A DNA stretch of 6,962 bases, taken from the NCBI GenBank assembly GCA_025356505.1, contig JANXSV010000341.1, positions 1 to 6,962 on the forward strand, written 5' to 3'. This document shows positions 1 to 5,873 of this stretch, in pieces; position 1 is the stretch's first letter, and each line of letters begins with the position of its first letter. Source of the stretch: Methylovirgula sp. (GTDB lineage Bacteria > Pseudomonadota > Alphaproteobacteria > Rhizobiales > Beijerinckiaceae). The notes under the pieces are model-generated. The model did no database searches, had not been told where the DNA came from, and saw nothing but the letters and a program-made list of their open reading frames with translations. The position numbers were made by a program, and so were the translations under genes.

Positions 1-1
1 A

Positions 2-178
2 CGAAGAGAACGAGCGATGTTGCGGTTTAGGCGAATGCGAAGTTTGCAGAAATTCGCCGCCCTTCACGGCTCGATCCACAACCACTTCAACGGACAAAGA
101 AACCTCACTTCACGAACAGTATTCAAGGAACATCGCAGCGCTGCTCTTGCCGAGTGGCGGCAGATCTGCTCTGCCTAA
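2..178 (+). CDS. IS6-like family transposase, C-terminal part (5' end outside window)
   Basis: An open frame enters from the left edge and ends at TAA 176-178, giving 58 residues. It includes the stretch RMRSLQKFAALHGSIHNHFN, followed by QRNLTSRTVFKEHRSAALAE and a short WRQICSA tail. This resembles the C-terminus of DDE transposases of the IS6-like group common in rhizobia, which carry an 'RFRRMRSLQKF...VHNHFN...R...RSAALAEW' pattern near the stop; I recognise it from memory and have not searched it. The catalytic DDE residues lie upstream, outside the window, so I cannot say whether the element is intact. The frame is clean up to a natural-looking stop, unlike the second copy at the right end. 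The call as a transposase tail is fairly secure; the exact IS family is less so. Confidence 0.72.
   Translation, partial: RRERAMLRFRRMRSLQKFAALHGSIHNHFNGQRNLTSRTVFKEHRSAALAEWRQICSA
35..175 (+). repeat. Direct repeat, left copy (transposase tail)
   Basis: This segment is repeated in the same orientation at 6824-6962. The two copies share an exact 19-bp run (35-53 versus 6824-6842) and an exact 38-bp run (93-130 versus 6882-6919), with scattered substitutions between them. Similarity fades near the transposase stop. The repeats bracket the whole regulator-transporter-racemase module. Confidence 0.9.
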
Positions 179-525
179 AATCTGGCTGGGGTCGGGGTTT
201 CTGAGACTAATTTGTTTAGTCTGACAGCACCGCCAGTCGCTGTTTTAGCGCATTCGCAACAATCCAAAAATCAAAATAAAATCAACAAATTTTGCTCTAG
301 GTTGTTCCTGGTCCTTCGCCGTTGGTTACACGAACCCGAGCTAAGTGGTGGGGTCGATGTGAGGGTCAAGCGGTCTCCCTTTGAAGCTGGGTGAGGGGCT
401 ACGTGCACCATGGCCTAAGACCCGTATTTTGCTTTGTTTGCCAACATGATGAGGGTCGCAGCAGCGCGGAAGCTTGAGGTTCTTCGTCAGTTTGGCCACG
501 TGCAGCATAGCACAAGTAGAGAGGC
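179..525. other. Gene-poor stretch between transposase tail and GntR gene
   Basis: This 347-base region holds no ORF I can defend. Short frames exist on both strands (212-394 plus, 341-529 minus), but neither has a recognisable domain or a convincing ribosome binding site. At 251-265, GCATTCGCAAC-like sequence loosely resembles the terminal inverted repeat of IS6-type elements (ending in ...TTTGCAACAGNGCC), which could mark the right end of the left insertion element; the match is poor. A plus-strand frame from 419 stays open across the region but is not recognisable. The likeliest reading is decayed mobile-element DNA next to the 3' end of the regulator gene. Confidence 0.5.
204..222. other. 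Perfect 7-bp inverted repeat after the transposase stop
   Basis: AGACTAA (204-210) and TTAGTCT (216-222) are exact inverted copies around a 5-base loop, starting about 25 bases after the transposase stop codon. No T-run follows on either strand, so it is not a standard intrinsic terminator. It may be a weak mRNA 3' structure of the insertion element. No function is established. Confidence 0.45.
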
Positions 526-1305
526 TCACCGGGCCGCGAGGATATGCTCAAGATTTTTTGAGGGGTTGCTACTGCGCTCCAGTTCCAATCCATGTTCGAT
601 TTCGTCGAGATGATGAACCATAAGACCGCCTGCGCGCACGCCATTGCCTGAAATAATTGCATCCGCAATTTCGCGGTGATGATCGACACCGCAGAGGTGC
701 TCGCGGCTGGATTTATACATCAGAATGGACAGAGATGAGCGGGTGATCAACTCACTAAGCATCGTCTGAAACACCGAATGGCCGGACATCTGCGCCACCA
801 AAAGGTGAAAGTCGCCTGAAAGCCGGATGCTCGCCTGCTCATCATGACCGGCCAGCGATGCGCTTTCTTCTATCAGATGCGCGTTGAGCGCTTTGGCAAA
901 AGCAGGAGTGGCGCGCTGGGTTGCGCGCGCGGCGATGGCGGGTTCTATCAGTCGGCGCGCCTCAAACACTTCGCGTGTTTGCGCTATGGAGGGCTGCGCT
1001 ACGAAAGCCCCGCGATTTTTCTTCATGATGACGATTCCCTCGCGGGCTAAAGTCTGCAGCGCGAGGCGTACAAGTGTGCGGCTGACCCCATAGATATTTC
1101 CCAGATCATCTTCGCCCAGCTTCGTGCCCGGATGAAGGCGGTGCTCCAGAATGGCTCGCACAATGCCGTTGCGCACCAATTCAGCCCTGTGTTGCTGGGC
1201 TGCGTCCTGTTTGGCGCGGTCTTGTTGAACCGTTGCACTCTTTTCCCGTGCTTGAGGTTGAGCCGAGAGCGTTTTGCGTTTTGCCGCCTTTGCATATTTG
1301 TCCAC
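526..1305 (-). CDS. GntR-family transcriptional regulator, FCD (FadR-type) subfamily
   Basis: This is a DNA-binding regulator with an N-terminal winged helix-turn-helix (about residues 47-104 from the GTG start, including PGTKLGEDDLGNIYGVSRTLVRLAL and the wing KKNRGAFVAQPS). A C-terminal all-helical FCD ligand-binding domain follows (about 113-241). Candidate metal or ligand-binding side chains in the usual FCD places are the GDFH segment (Asp165, His167), His209/His210 and His231/His232. I chose GTG at 1305-1303 because GAGG lies 5 bases upstream. A longer reading starts at TTG 1347-1345 with only a weak GGAA, giving 273 residues. Even the shorter form has an unusual charged, glutamine-rich leader of about 40 residues before the winged helix. 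It is divergent from the transporter operon, so it probably controls that operon and itself. FCD regulators usually repress and are released by a small acid or other metabolite; the ligand is not visible here. Confidence 0.93.
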   Translation of the reverse strand: MDKYAKAAKRKTLSAQPQAREKSATVQQDRAKQDAAQQHRAELVRNGIVRAILEHRLHPGTKLGEDDLGNIYGVSRTLVRLALQTLAREGIVIMKKNRGAFVAQPSIAQTREVFEARRLIEPAIAARATQRATPAFAKALNAHLIEESASLAGHDEQASIRLSGDFHLLVAQMSGHSVFQTMLSELITRSSLSILMYKSSREHLCGVDHHREIADAIISGNGVRAGGLMVHHLDEIEHGLELERSSNPSKNLEHILAAR

Positions 1306-1399
1306 GTGCGCCTCTGGGTTCTGCGTTTGGAAAAGGATGTTACGCAATATCTTGTTGTTTCCAATTTAAGTGCGCAGCCGGGTTTCCGCAATCTGCCAA

Positions 1400-1411
1400 A
1401 TTGCATGCAAT
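1400..1411. promoter_or_regulatory. Palindromic operator candidate 1
   Basis: ATTGCATGCAAT is a perfect 12-bp palindrome in the divergent intergenic region. With its partner at 1423-1434 it shares the outer arms ATTGC and GCAAT. The form resembles operators of FCD-type GntR regulators, often written like TTGTATACAA, so autoregulation by the divergent GntR protein is the first hypothesis. An activator of the sigma-54 promoter is the alternative. Confidence 0.6.
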
Positions 1412-1422
1412 CCTGTGCTTAA

Positions 1423-1434
1423 ATTGCGCGCAAT
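1423..1434. promoter_or_regulatory. Palindromic operator candidate 2
   Basis: ATTGCGCGCAAT is a second perfect 12-bp palindrome with the same ATTGC/GCAAT arms. Its centre is 23 bp from that of the first, close to two helical turns, so both would face the same side of the DNA. Further single GCAAT half-sites occur at 1344-1348, 1388-1392 and 1541-1545. The last overlaps the -12 element of the predicted sigma-54 promoter. Confidence 0.6.
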
Positions 1435-1527
1435 ATGGATTCGAAATAGGCATTCGTGCTCAGAACTGAACCGAGGACGTAGCCGTTTCCCCGTAATTTT
1501 CACGTGGCTATGACCGGGTTTGTGACT

Positions 1528-1543
1528 TGGCACAGGCTTTGCA
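1528..1543 (+). promoter_or_regulatory. Sigma-54 (RpoN) -24/-12 promoter
   Basis: TGGCAC (1528-1533), five bases, then TTGCA (1539-1543) matches the sigma-54 consensus TGGCACG-N4-TTGCW with one mismatch. The invariant GG (1529-1530) and GC (1541-1542) are exactly 10 bases apart, as sigma-54 holoenzyme requires. Transcription would start near 1553-1556 and leave a leader of about 55 bases before the ATPase ATG at 1610. Such promoters need an enhancer-binding activator such as NtrC, and none is encoded in this window. Nitrogen control is therefore an inference. Confidence 0.7.
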
Positions 1544-1583
1544 ATCCTTGCTTGACACGCTGCATCTCTGCAAAGGCGGTTTA

Positions 1584-1599
1584 CGTCACGGCGTCACGG
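1584..1599. repeat. Tandem 8-bp duplication in the operon leader
   Basis: CGTCACGG occurs twice back to back (1584-1591 and 1592-1599), ending 10 bases before the ATPase start. The second copy leads into GGGAAAAG, the likely ribosome binding region. It may be a simple slippage duplication; no regulator is known to me for it. Confidence 0.7.
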
Positions 1600-1609
1600 G
1601 AAAAGCACA

Positions 1610-2602
1610 ATGGTCGGCAACGCGACATTGGAACTTGTACAGCTCACCAAAAGCTACAGCGGCACCGTGGCAGTGAATGCCATTGATCTGAAAATTCCGG
1701 AGGGCCGCTATTGCTGTCTGCTTGGGCCGTCGGGTTGCGGAAAAACGTCGACATTGCGAATGATCGCGGGGCATGAGGCCGCCACGTCCGGCGATATTCT
1801 GATTGGCAATTCGGTTATCACACAATTGCCGCCTGCTCAGCGCGGCACTGCGATGATGTTTCAATCCTATGCGCTTTTTCCGCATCTCAGCGTCTTGGAC
1901 AATGTGGCCTTTGCATTAAAAATGCGCGGGGTCGAAAAGGCCGAACGCCATGAAAAAGCGCAGAAGCTTCTGGCGCTCGTGGCGATGGAAGGTTATGCGC
2001 AGCGCCTTCCGGCGCAGCTTTCGGGCGGGCAGCAACAGCGCGTGGCATTGGCGCGGGCGCTGATCACGGAGCCCCGCATTTTGCTTCTCGACGAGCCGCT
2101 TTCGGCGCTTGATCCGTTTTTACGAATCCGGATGCGGGCGGAGTTGAAGCGCCTTCAACGCGAGCTTGGCATTACTTTCGTGCATGTGACGCACAGTCAG
2201 GAAGAAGCGATGGCGCTCGCGGATATTGCCGTGATTATGAATAATGGCAAGATCGAGCAACAAGGCCATCCCCGCGATATTTTCAATGAGCCCCGCACCG
2301 AGTTTGTCGCCAAATTTATGGGCGGTCACAATGTGGTGGTCACTCCCAACGGCAAAGTGGCGGTTCGTGCGGATAAATTGCTGCTGTCGCGCCCGCAAGA
2401 TGCTGGCAGCGGACCAATGGTGGCGGGCACGATCATCGAAGTCGAGTATCAGGGCACCTATGTGCAGGTGAGTATCGCCACGGGCAGCAGCGGTGATTTG
2501 GCCGCGCAAATTTCAGAACATGAATTCGACGCCGCACCTTGGACCATTGGAGTCCCGGTGGTGGCGAGTTGGGATCCTGCCCAGGCACATAGCCTGACAT
2601 AG
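1610..2602 (+). CDS. ABC transporter ATP-binding protein, PotA-like (polyamine/Fe-type importer)
   Basis: This is the cytoplasmic ATPase that powers the importer, and at 330 residues it is of normal length for the PotA group. All nucleotide-binding motifs are intact: Walker A GPSGCGKT (39-46), Q-loop Gln85 in FQSYALFPHLSV, signature LSGGQ (137-141), Walker B ILLLDEP with Asp161/Glu162, D-loop SALD, and switch His195 in HVTHSQEEA. The C-terminal part (about 245-325) looks like the TOBE regulatory domain of this subfamily. The ATG at 1610 follows GGGAAAAG and lies about 55 bases after the predicted sigma-54 start site. It is first in the operon, followed after 57 bases by the binding-protein gene. 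PotA-like ATPases also serve iron, phosphonate and thiamine importers, so the substrate is not set by this gene alone. Confidence 0.96.
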   Translation: MVGNATLELVQLTKSYSGTVAVNAIDLKIPEGRYCCLLGPSGCGKTSTLRMIAGHEAATSGDILIGNSVITQLPPAQRGTAMMFQSYALFPHLSVLDNVAFALKMRGVEKAERHEKAQKLLALVAMEGYAQRLPAQLSGGQQQRVALARALITEPRILLLDEPLSALDPFLRIRMRAELKRLQRELGITFVHVTHSQEEAMALADIAVIMNNGKIEQQGHPRDIFNEPRTEFVAKFMGGHNVVVTPNGKVAVRADKLLLSRPQDAGSGPMVAGTIIEVEYQGTYVQVSIATGSSGDLAAQISEHEFDAAPWTIGVPVVASWDPAQAHSLT

Positions 2603-2646
2603 TGAGGATAGGACGCGTGGAGCCAATTCCGGCCGATGCGGGGTTT

Positions 2647-2652
2647 GAGGAG
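2647..2652 (+). promoter_or_regulatory. Ribosome binding site deciding the binding-protein start
   Basis: GAGGAG lies 7 bases before ATG 2660. This makes 2660 the start rather than the in-frame ATG at 2636, which has no comparable site and would push the twin-arginine motif further from the N-terminus. Confidence 0.8.
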
Positions 2653-2659
2653 AGCTGAT

Positions 2660-3940
2660 ATGAGCAAGAAAAACGTTATTTCCCGGCGTTCCGTGCTGAA
2701 AGGCGCTGCCGGGCTGGTCGGCGCTGCGGCAGGTTCGGGCGCAATCACAGGTTTCCCCTATATCATGTCGCAGGAAGCCAAAGTCTTGCGTTATCTGGGT
2801 ACCGCCGTCAATGAAGGCGACGATATTTCGAAGAAGTGCTTCGCCGACACCGGCATCAAGATCGAATATATCACCGCGACCACAGACGACGTAACCAAGC
2901 GTGTGATTACTCAGCCAAACTCGTTTGACGTGCTGGACACCGAATATTTCTCGTTGAAGAAGCTAGTGCCATCGGGCAACATTCTTGGCCTGAACGCCAA
3001 GAAAATCAAAGAATTTGACAATATCACGCCGGTTTTCACTAAAGGTGAACTGCCCAACGGCAAAAAAATCGGCAACCAAGGCACCGCACCATGGAAGGTG
3101 CTGTATCTCGAAGGCGAGAATTCAACTAAATTTTCGAAGACCCCCACCGAACATGTGACGCTCATCCCGACCGTCTACAATGCAGATACGCTCGGCATCC
3201 GCCCAGACCTGATCAAGCGTCCAATTTCCTCGTGGAGCGAATTGCTGAACCCGGAATTCAAGGGCAAAGCATCGATTTTGAACATACCATCAATCGGGAT
3301 CATGGACGCTGCCATGGTCGTGGAAGCCTCTGGCCTTCATAAATATGAAGACAAAGGCAACATGACCAAGGCCGAAATCGACCTCACCATGAAGATCATG
3401 ACCGAGGCCAAAAAGAGCGGCCAGTTCCGCGCTTTCTGGAAAGATTTCAACGAAAGCGTCAATCTGATGGCCGCCGGAGAAACCGTTATCCAGTCGATGT
3501 GGTCACCTGCCGTGACCAAAGTGCGCTCGATGGGTATCGACTGCACATTCCAGCCGCTCAAGGAGGGTTACCGTTCGTGGGCTTCGGGCTTCTGCGTGTC
3601 CAAGGGTGTCTCGGGCAAAAAACTCGACATCGCCTACGAATTCGTAAACTGGTATCTCTCCGGCTTCGCAGGCGCTTACCTCAACCGCCAAGGCTACTAT
3701 TCGGCTGTTCTGTCCACAGCAAAAGCCAATATGTCGCCTGACGAATGGGGCTACTGGATGGAAGGCAAGGCTGCGGTCGCGGATATCAAGGCACCGGACG
3801 GCACCACCCTTGAAAAGGCAGGCGCAAAGCGTGACGGCGGCTCCTACGAAGACCGGATGGGCTCTGTTGCCTGCTGGAACGCGGTTATGGATGAAAACGA
3901 CTACATGGTTCGTAAATGGAACGAGTTCATCGCTGCGTAA
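2660..3940 (+). CDS. ABC transporter substrate-binding protein, PotD-like, Tat-exported
   Basis: This periplasmic receptor captures the substrate for the importer. From ATG 2660 it is 426 residues long. The N-terminus has a twin-arginine signal, SRRSVLK at residues 8-14, followed by an Ala/Gly-rich hydrophobic stretch (to about residue 33), so it is predicted to be exported folded by the Tat pathway rather than by Sec. The body fits the family 1/PotD-like extracellular solute-binding fold, with segments such as VTLIPTVYNADTLG, ISSWSELLNPEFKGKASI and NLMAAGETVIQSMWSPA, which are typical of these proteins. At about 426 residues it is longer than E. coli PotD (about 350), though many alphaproteobacterial relatives are of this size. 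The ligand cannot be read from the sequence; polyamine-like or another nitrogenous compound is an inference from the neighbours. Confidence 0.94.
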   Translation: MSKKNVISRRSVLKGAAGLVGAAAGSGAITGFPYIMSQEAKVLRYLGTAVNEGDDISKKCFADTGIKIEYITATTDDVTKRVITQPNSFDVLDTEYFSLKKLVPSGNILGLNAKKIKEFDNITPVFTKGELPNGKKIGNQGTAPWKVLYLEGENSTKFSKTPTEHVTLIPTVYNADTLGIRPDLIKRPISSWSELLNPEFKGKASILNIPSIGIMDAAMVVEASGLHKYEDKGNMTKAEIDLTMKIMTEAKKSGQFRAFWKDFNESVNLMAAGETVIQSMWSPAVTKVRSMGIDCTFQPLKEGYRSWASGFCVSKGVSGKKLDIAYEFVNWYLSGFAGAYLNRQGYYSAVLSTAKANMSPDEWGYWMEGKAAVADIKAPDGTTLEKAGAKRDGGSYEDRMGSVACWNAVMDENDYMVRKWNEFIAA

Positions 3941-3963
3941 GCAGCCGAACTGGTAAAGCGTTA

Positions 3964-4008
3964 GCCCCTTCTTGACCCCCTGCGAGCGCAGAAGGGACAG
4001 GGAGGGGC
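3964..4008 (+). other. Intercistronic stem-loop after the binding-protein gene
   Basis: GCCCCT (3964-3969) pairs with AGGGGC (4003-4008). Inside it CCCCTTCT (3965-3972) can instead pair with AGAAGGG (3990-3996), and a short CTGC/GCAG hairpin with loop GAGC sits at 3980-3991. There is no following T-run, so it is not a clear terminator. Stable structures directly after binding-protein genes often protect the upstream mRNA from 3' decay and lower expression of the permeases, which fits the position here. The alternatives may be mutually exclusive. Confidence 0.55.
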
Positions 4009-4044
4009 AATTCCCAACGAGCACTCAAAAGCAGCTTCAGCTTC

Positions 4045-4929
4045 ATGTTCAAATCCCCTTCCAAAAATCTCGTTGCCTGGTTGCAAGCAGGGCCGATGAT
4101 GCTGGTTTTTGCGGCATTTTTCCTGCTGCCGCTGTGCTTTGTGGTCATGGTCAGCTTCTGGGACTACAATGAATATGAAATGATACCCGGCTTCACCACG
4201 CGCGGATATTACGAAAGCTTCGAAGGCTGCGTGGCGCAATTGCCCGGCCTTTGCACGATTTTAAAAACCTACCTCGAGACGATTAAATTGTGTTTTCTGA
4301 CCTGGGCCTTCACGCTGGTGATCGGTTTCAGCGTCGCCTATTTTCTGGCCTTCCACATCAAAAGCAAGTCGATGCAGATCGGATTGTCGCTGCTTTGCAC
4401 CATCCCGTTCTGGACGTCGAATGTCATCCGCATGATCGCGTGGATCCCGCTGTTGGGGCGCAACGGCTTGGTCAATAGCGGTTTGATGCACATGGGTGTG
4501 ATCGATAAGCCGCTGGACTGGCTGCTGTTTTCCGAATTCGCGGTGGTCTTGTCGCTCGTGCATCTGTTCACCTTTTTCATGGTAGTGCCGATTTTCAATT
4601 CGCTCATCCGTATCGACAAGCGGCTGATCGAGGCGGCCTATGATGCGGGCGCGACAGGCTGGCAGACGTTGTGGAATGTGGTGATCCCGCTGGCAAAGCC
4701 CGGCATCGTTATCGGCTCTATTTTTGTCATCACTATCGTGATGGGCGACTTTATCACCATAGGCGTCATGGGTGGTCAGCAGTTGGCCGCGGCCGGCAAA
4801 ATCATCGAGGTGCGGCTGAACGCGCTGCAGTTTCCCGCCGCCGCGGCGAATGCCGTCATCCTGTTGGTGATCACTTTTCTTATTATATCGGCGCTTTCAA
4901 AGCTGGTCGATATCCGCAAGGAATTGTGA
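4045..4929 (+). CDS. ABC transporter permease 1, PotB-like
   Basis: This is an inner-membrane channel subunit of 294 residues, normal for the family. About six hydrophobic segments are visible: near 12-38, 80-105, 112-137, 163-188, 220-242 and 266-288. The cytoplasmic EAA loop that docks on the ATPase is clear (about 193-221, RLIEAAYDAGATGWQTLWNV then IPLAKPG, with the conserved Gly at 202). A periplasmic loop carries two cysteines eight residues apart (Cys62, Cys70). The ATG at 4045 has no purine-rich ribosome binding site close upstream; the preceding bases are CAGCTTCAGCTTC. The frame is open upstream to 3976 but offers no alternative ATG or GTG. It forms the channel with permease 2, and its stop TGA overlaps the first unit of the 19-bp repeat. 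Confidence 0.94.
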   Translation: MFKSPSKNLVAWLQAGPMMLVFAAFFLLPLCFVVMVSFWDYNEYEMIPGFTTRGYYESFEGCVAQLPGLCTILKTYLETIKLCFLTWAFTLVIGFSVAYFLAFHIKSKSMQIGLSLLCTIPFWTSNVIRMIAWIPLLGRNGLVNSGLMHMGVIDKPLDWLLFSEFAVVLSLVHLFTFFMVVPIFNSLIRIDKRLIEAAYDAGATGWQTLWNVVIPLAKPGIVIGSIFVITIVMGDFITIGVMGGQQLAAAGKIIEVRLNALQFPAAAANAVILLVITFLIISALSKLVDIRKEL

Positions 4930-4967
4930 TGCGTGGGATGATCTGTGATGTGTGCAAGGAGCTATGA
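4929..4967 (+). other. Overlapping micro-ORF 1 (12 codons) in the junction
   Basis: ATG at 4929 overlaps the permease 1 stop (TGATG, 4927-4931) and reads MRGMICDVCKEL before TGA 4965-4967. It is a possible translational-coupling relay, but no ribosome binding site is specific to it. It may be a by-product of the tandem duplication. Confidence 0.25.
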
Positions 4968-4992
4968 TGCGTGCAAGGAGCTATCATGCGTG
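4929..4992 (+). repeat. 19-bp tandem repeat carrying duplicated SD and start codons
   Basis: Units begin at 4929, 4948, 4967 and 4986, exactly 19 bp apart, and every one starts ATGYGTG. The two middle units are near-identical (ATGTGTGCAAGGAGCTATG and ATGCGTGCAAGGAGCTATC). The first matches the next at 13 of 19 positions. The fourth, which is the real permease 2 start, keeps only the first seven bases. Units 2 and 3 each contain AAGGAG (4956-4961 and 4975-4980), so the ribosome binding site is doubled. The period is not a multiple of three, so each unit's start lies in a different frame. Confidence 0.85.
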
Positions 4993-4993
4993 A
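4964..4993 (+). other. Overlapping micro-ORF 2 (9 codons) in the junction
   Basis: ATGATG at 4964-4969 follows the first AAGGAG (4956-4961) and reads MMRARSYHA before TGA 4991-4993. That stop lies inside the first codons of permease 2 (ATG 4986). If translated, it would bring terminating ribosomes onto the permease 2 start. Translation is unproven. Confidence 0.3.
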
Positions 4994-5873
4994 AGGTCGG
5001 CCAAAGAGCTTCTATATCCTGGCGCTGGTGTTCACACTTTACGTGCTGTTTCTCTACGGGCCGATGTTCGCTATTTTCACACTGTCGTTTCAGGGCCCCG
5101 ATGGCGGCCTGACTTTTCCGATGAACGGCCTATCTCTGCACTGGTTCTTCAAGCTATTTGAAGGCACAGGCATTGTCGACATCGGCGCGGCATTCACGAG
5201 ATCGATCAAGCTCGGGCTGGTGGTGATGATAGTGACGGTGGTTTTGTCGGTGCTTGCCGGTATGGCGTTCCGCAAAAAGTTCGCCGGTTCCGCCGTGTTG
5301 TTTTACACAGCGATCGCCAGTCTGATTGTCCCATCGATCATAACGTCGCTGGGTATCGCTCTGGAGTTCCGGCTGATCGACGATAGCGTGCATCATTTTG
5401 GGGGCAGCTGGGGCGAAAACTGGACAACAGGGATGGGGCTGTTTTCGTCTGGTTTGGGCGCGCATCTGACATGGACCTTGCCGTTCGGCCTACTGATCAT
5501 GTTCGCGATTTTCAACCGCTTCGATGCAACACTGGAAGAGGCGGCGCGTGATTTGGGCGCTTCACCATGGCAAACGTTCCGCTTTGTGGTTCTGCCGATT
5601 ATCCTGCCATCGGTGGTCGGTATCGGCCTATTCGGCTTTACATTGTCATGGGACGAGCTAGCGCGCTCCAGCCAGGCGATAGGCGCGGTGAACACGCTGC
5701 CGCTGGAGTTGCAGGGCCTGACAACAACGGTGACGAAACCGGATATTTATGCTCTTGGCACTCTTACCAGCGCGGTGTCATTTTTGGCTATTTTCGGCGC
5801 TCTGTTCATTATGAACCTGCTGCAGAGGCGGCAAAGTCGCCATGGCTCTGATGCCGGTAAGGGCGTCATGTAA
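4986..5873 (+). CDS. ABC transporter permease 2, PotC-like
   Basis: This is the second inner-membrane channel subunit, 295 residues from ATG 4986. I chose this start because AAGGAG (4975-4980) lies 5 bases upstream; the in-frame GTG at 4971 overlaps that site and is unlikely. Hydrophobic segments are visible near 9-35, 73-95, 103-127, 156-177, 198-221 and 257-279. The EAA loop (about 183-209, LEEAARDLGASPWQTFRF then VVLPIILPS) is well conserved and contains the family Gly191. With permease 1 it forms the heterodimeric channel of the PotB/PotC arrangement. Its stop TAA shares one base with the racemase ATG (TAATG), so the next gene is probably translationally coupled. Confidence 0.94.
   Translation: MREGRPKSFYILALVFTLYVLFLYGPMFAIFTLSFQGPDGGLTFPMNGLSLHWFFKLFEGTGIVDIGAAFTRSIKLGLVVMIVTVVLSVLAGMAFRKKFAGSAVLFYTAIASLIVPSIITSLGIALEFRLIDDSVHHFGGSWGENWTTGMGLFSSGLGAHLTWTLPFGLLIMFAIFNRFDATLEEAARDLGASPWQTFRFVVLPIILPSVVGIGLFGFTLSWDELARSSQAIGAVNTLPLELQGLTTTVTKPDIYALGTLTSAVSFLAIFGALFIMNLLQRRQSRHGSDAGKGVM

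Noticed and set aside
212..394. 60-residue plus-strand ORF after the transposase tail
   Set aside because: No ribosome binding site, no recognisable domain, and it lies in a region that looks like mobile-element debris.
1552..1557. TTGACA as a sigma-70 -35 box upstream of the ATPase gene
   Set aside because: No acceptable -10 hexamer lies at 16-18 bp; the bases there are GC-rich (GGCGGT region). It coincides with the predicted sigma-54 start site and is probably chance.
2636..2659. Eight-residue N-terminal extension of the binding protein
   Set aside because: The downstream ATG at 2660 has a strong GAGGAG and places the twin-arginine motif at the normal distance from the N-terminus.
3964..4008. 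Intrinsic terminator after the binding-protein gene
   Set aside because: The stem has no U-tract, and the permeases needed for the same importer follow, so full termination is unlikely.
3503..4024. 173-residue minus-strand ORF opposite the end of the binding-protein gene
   Set aside because: It is a frame shadow of the well-supported binding-protein gene, with no family signature of its own.
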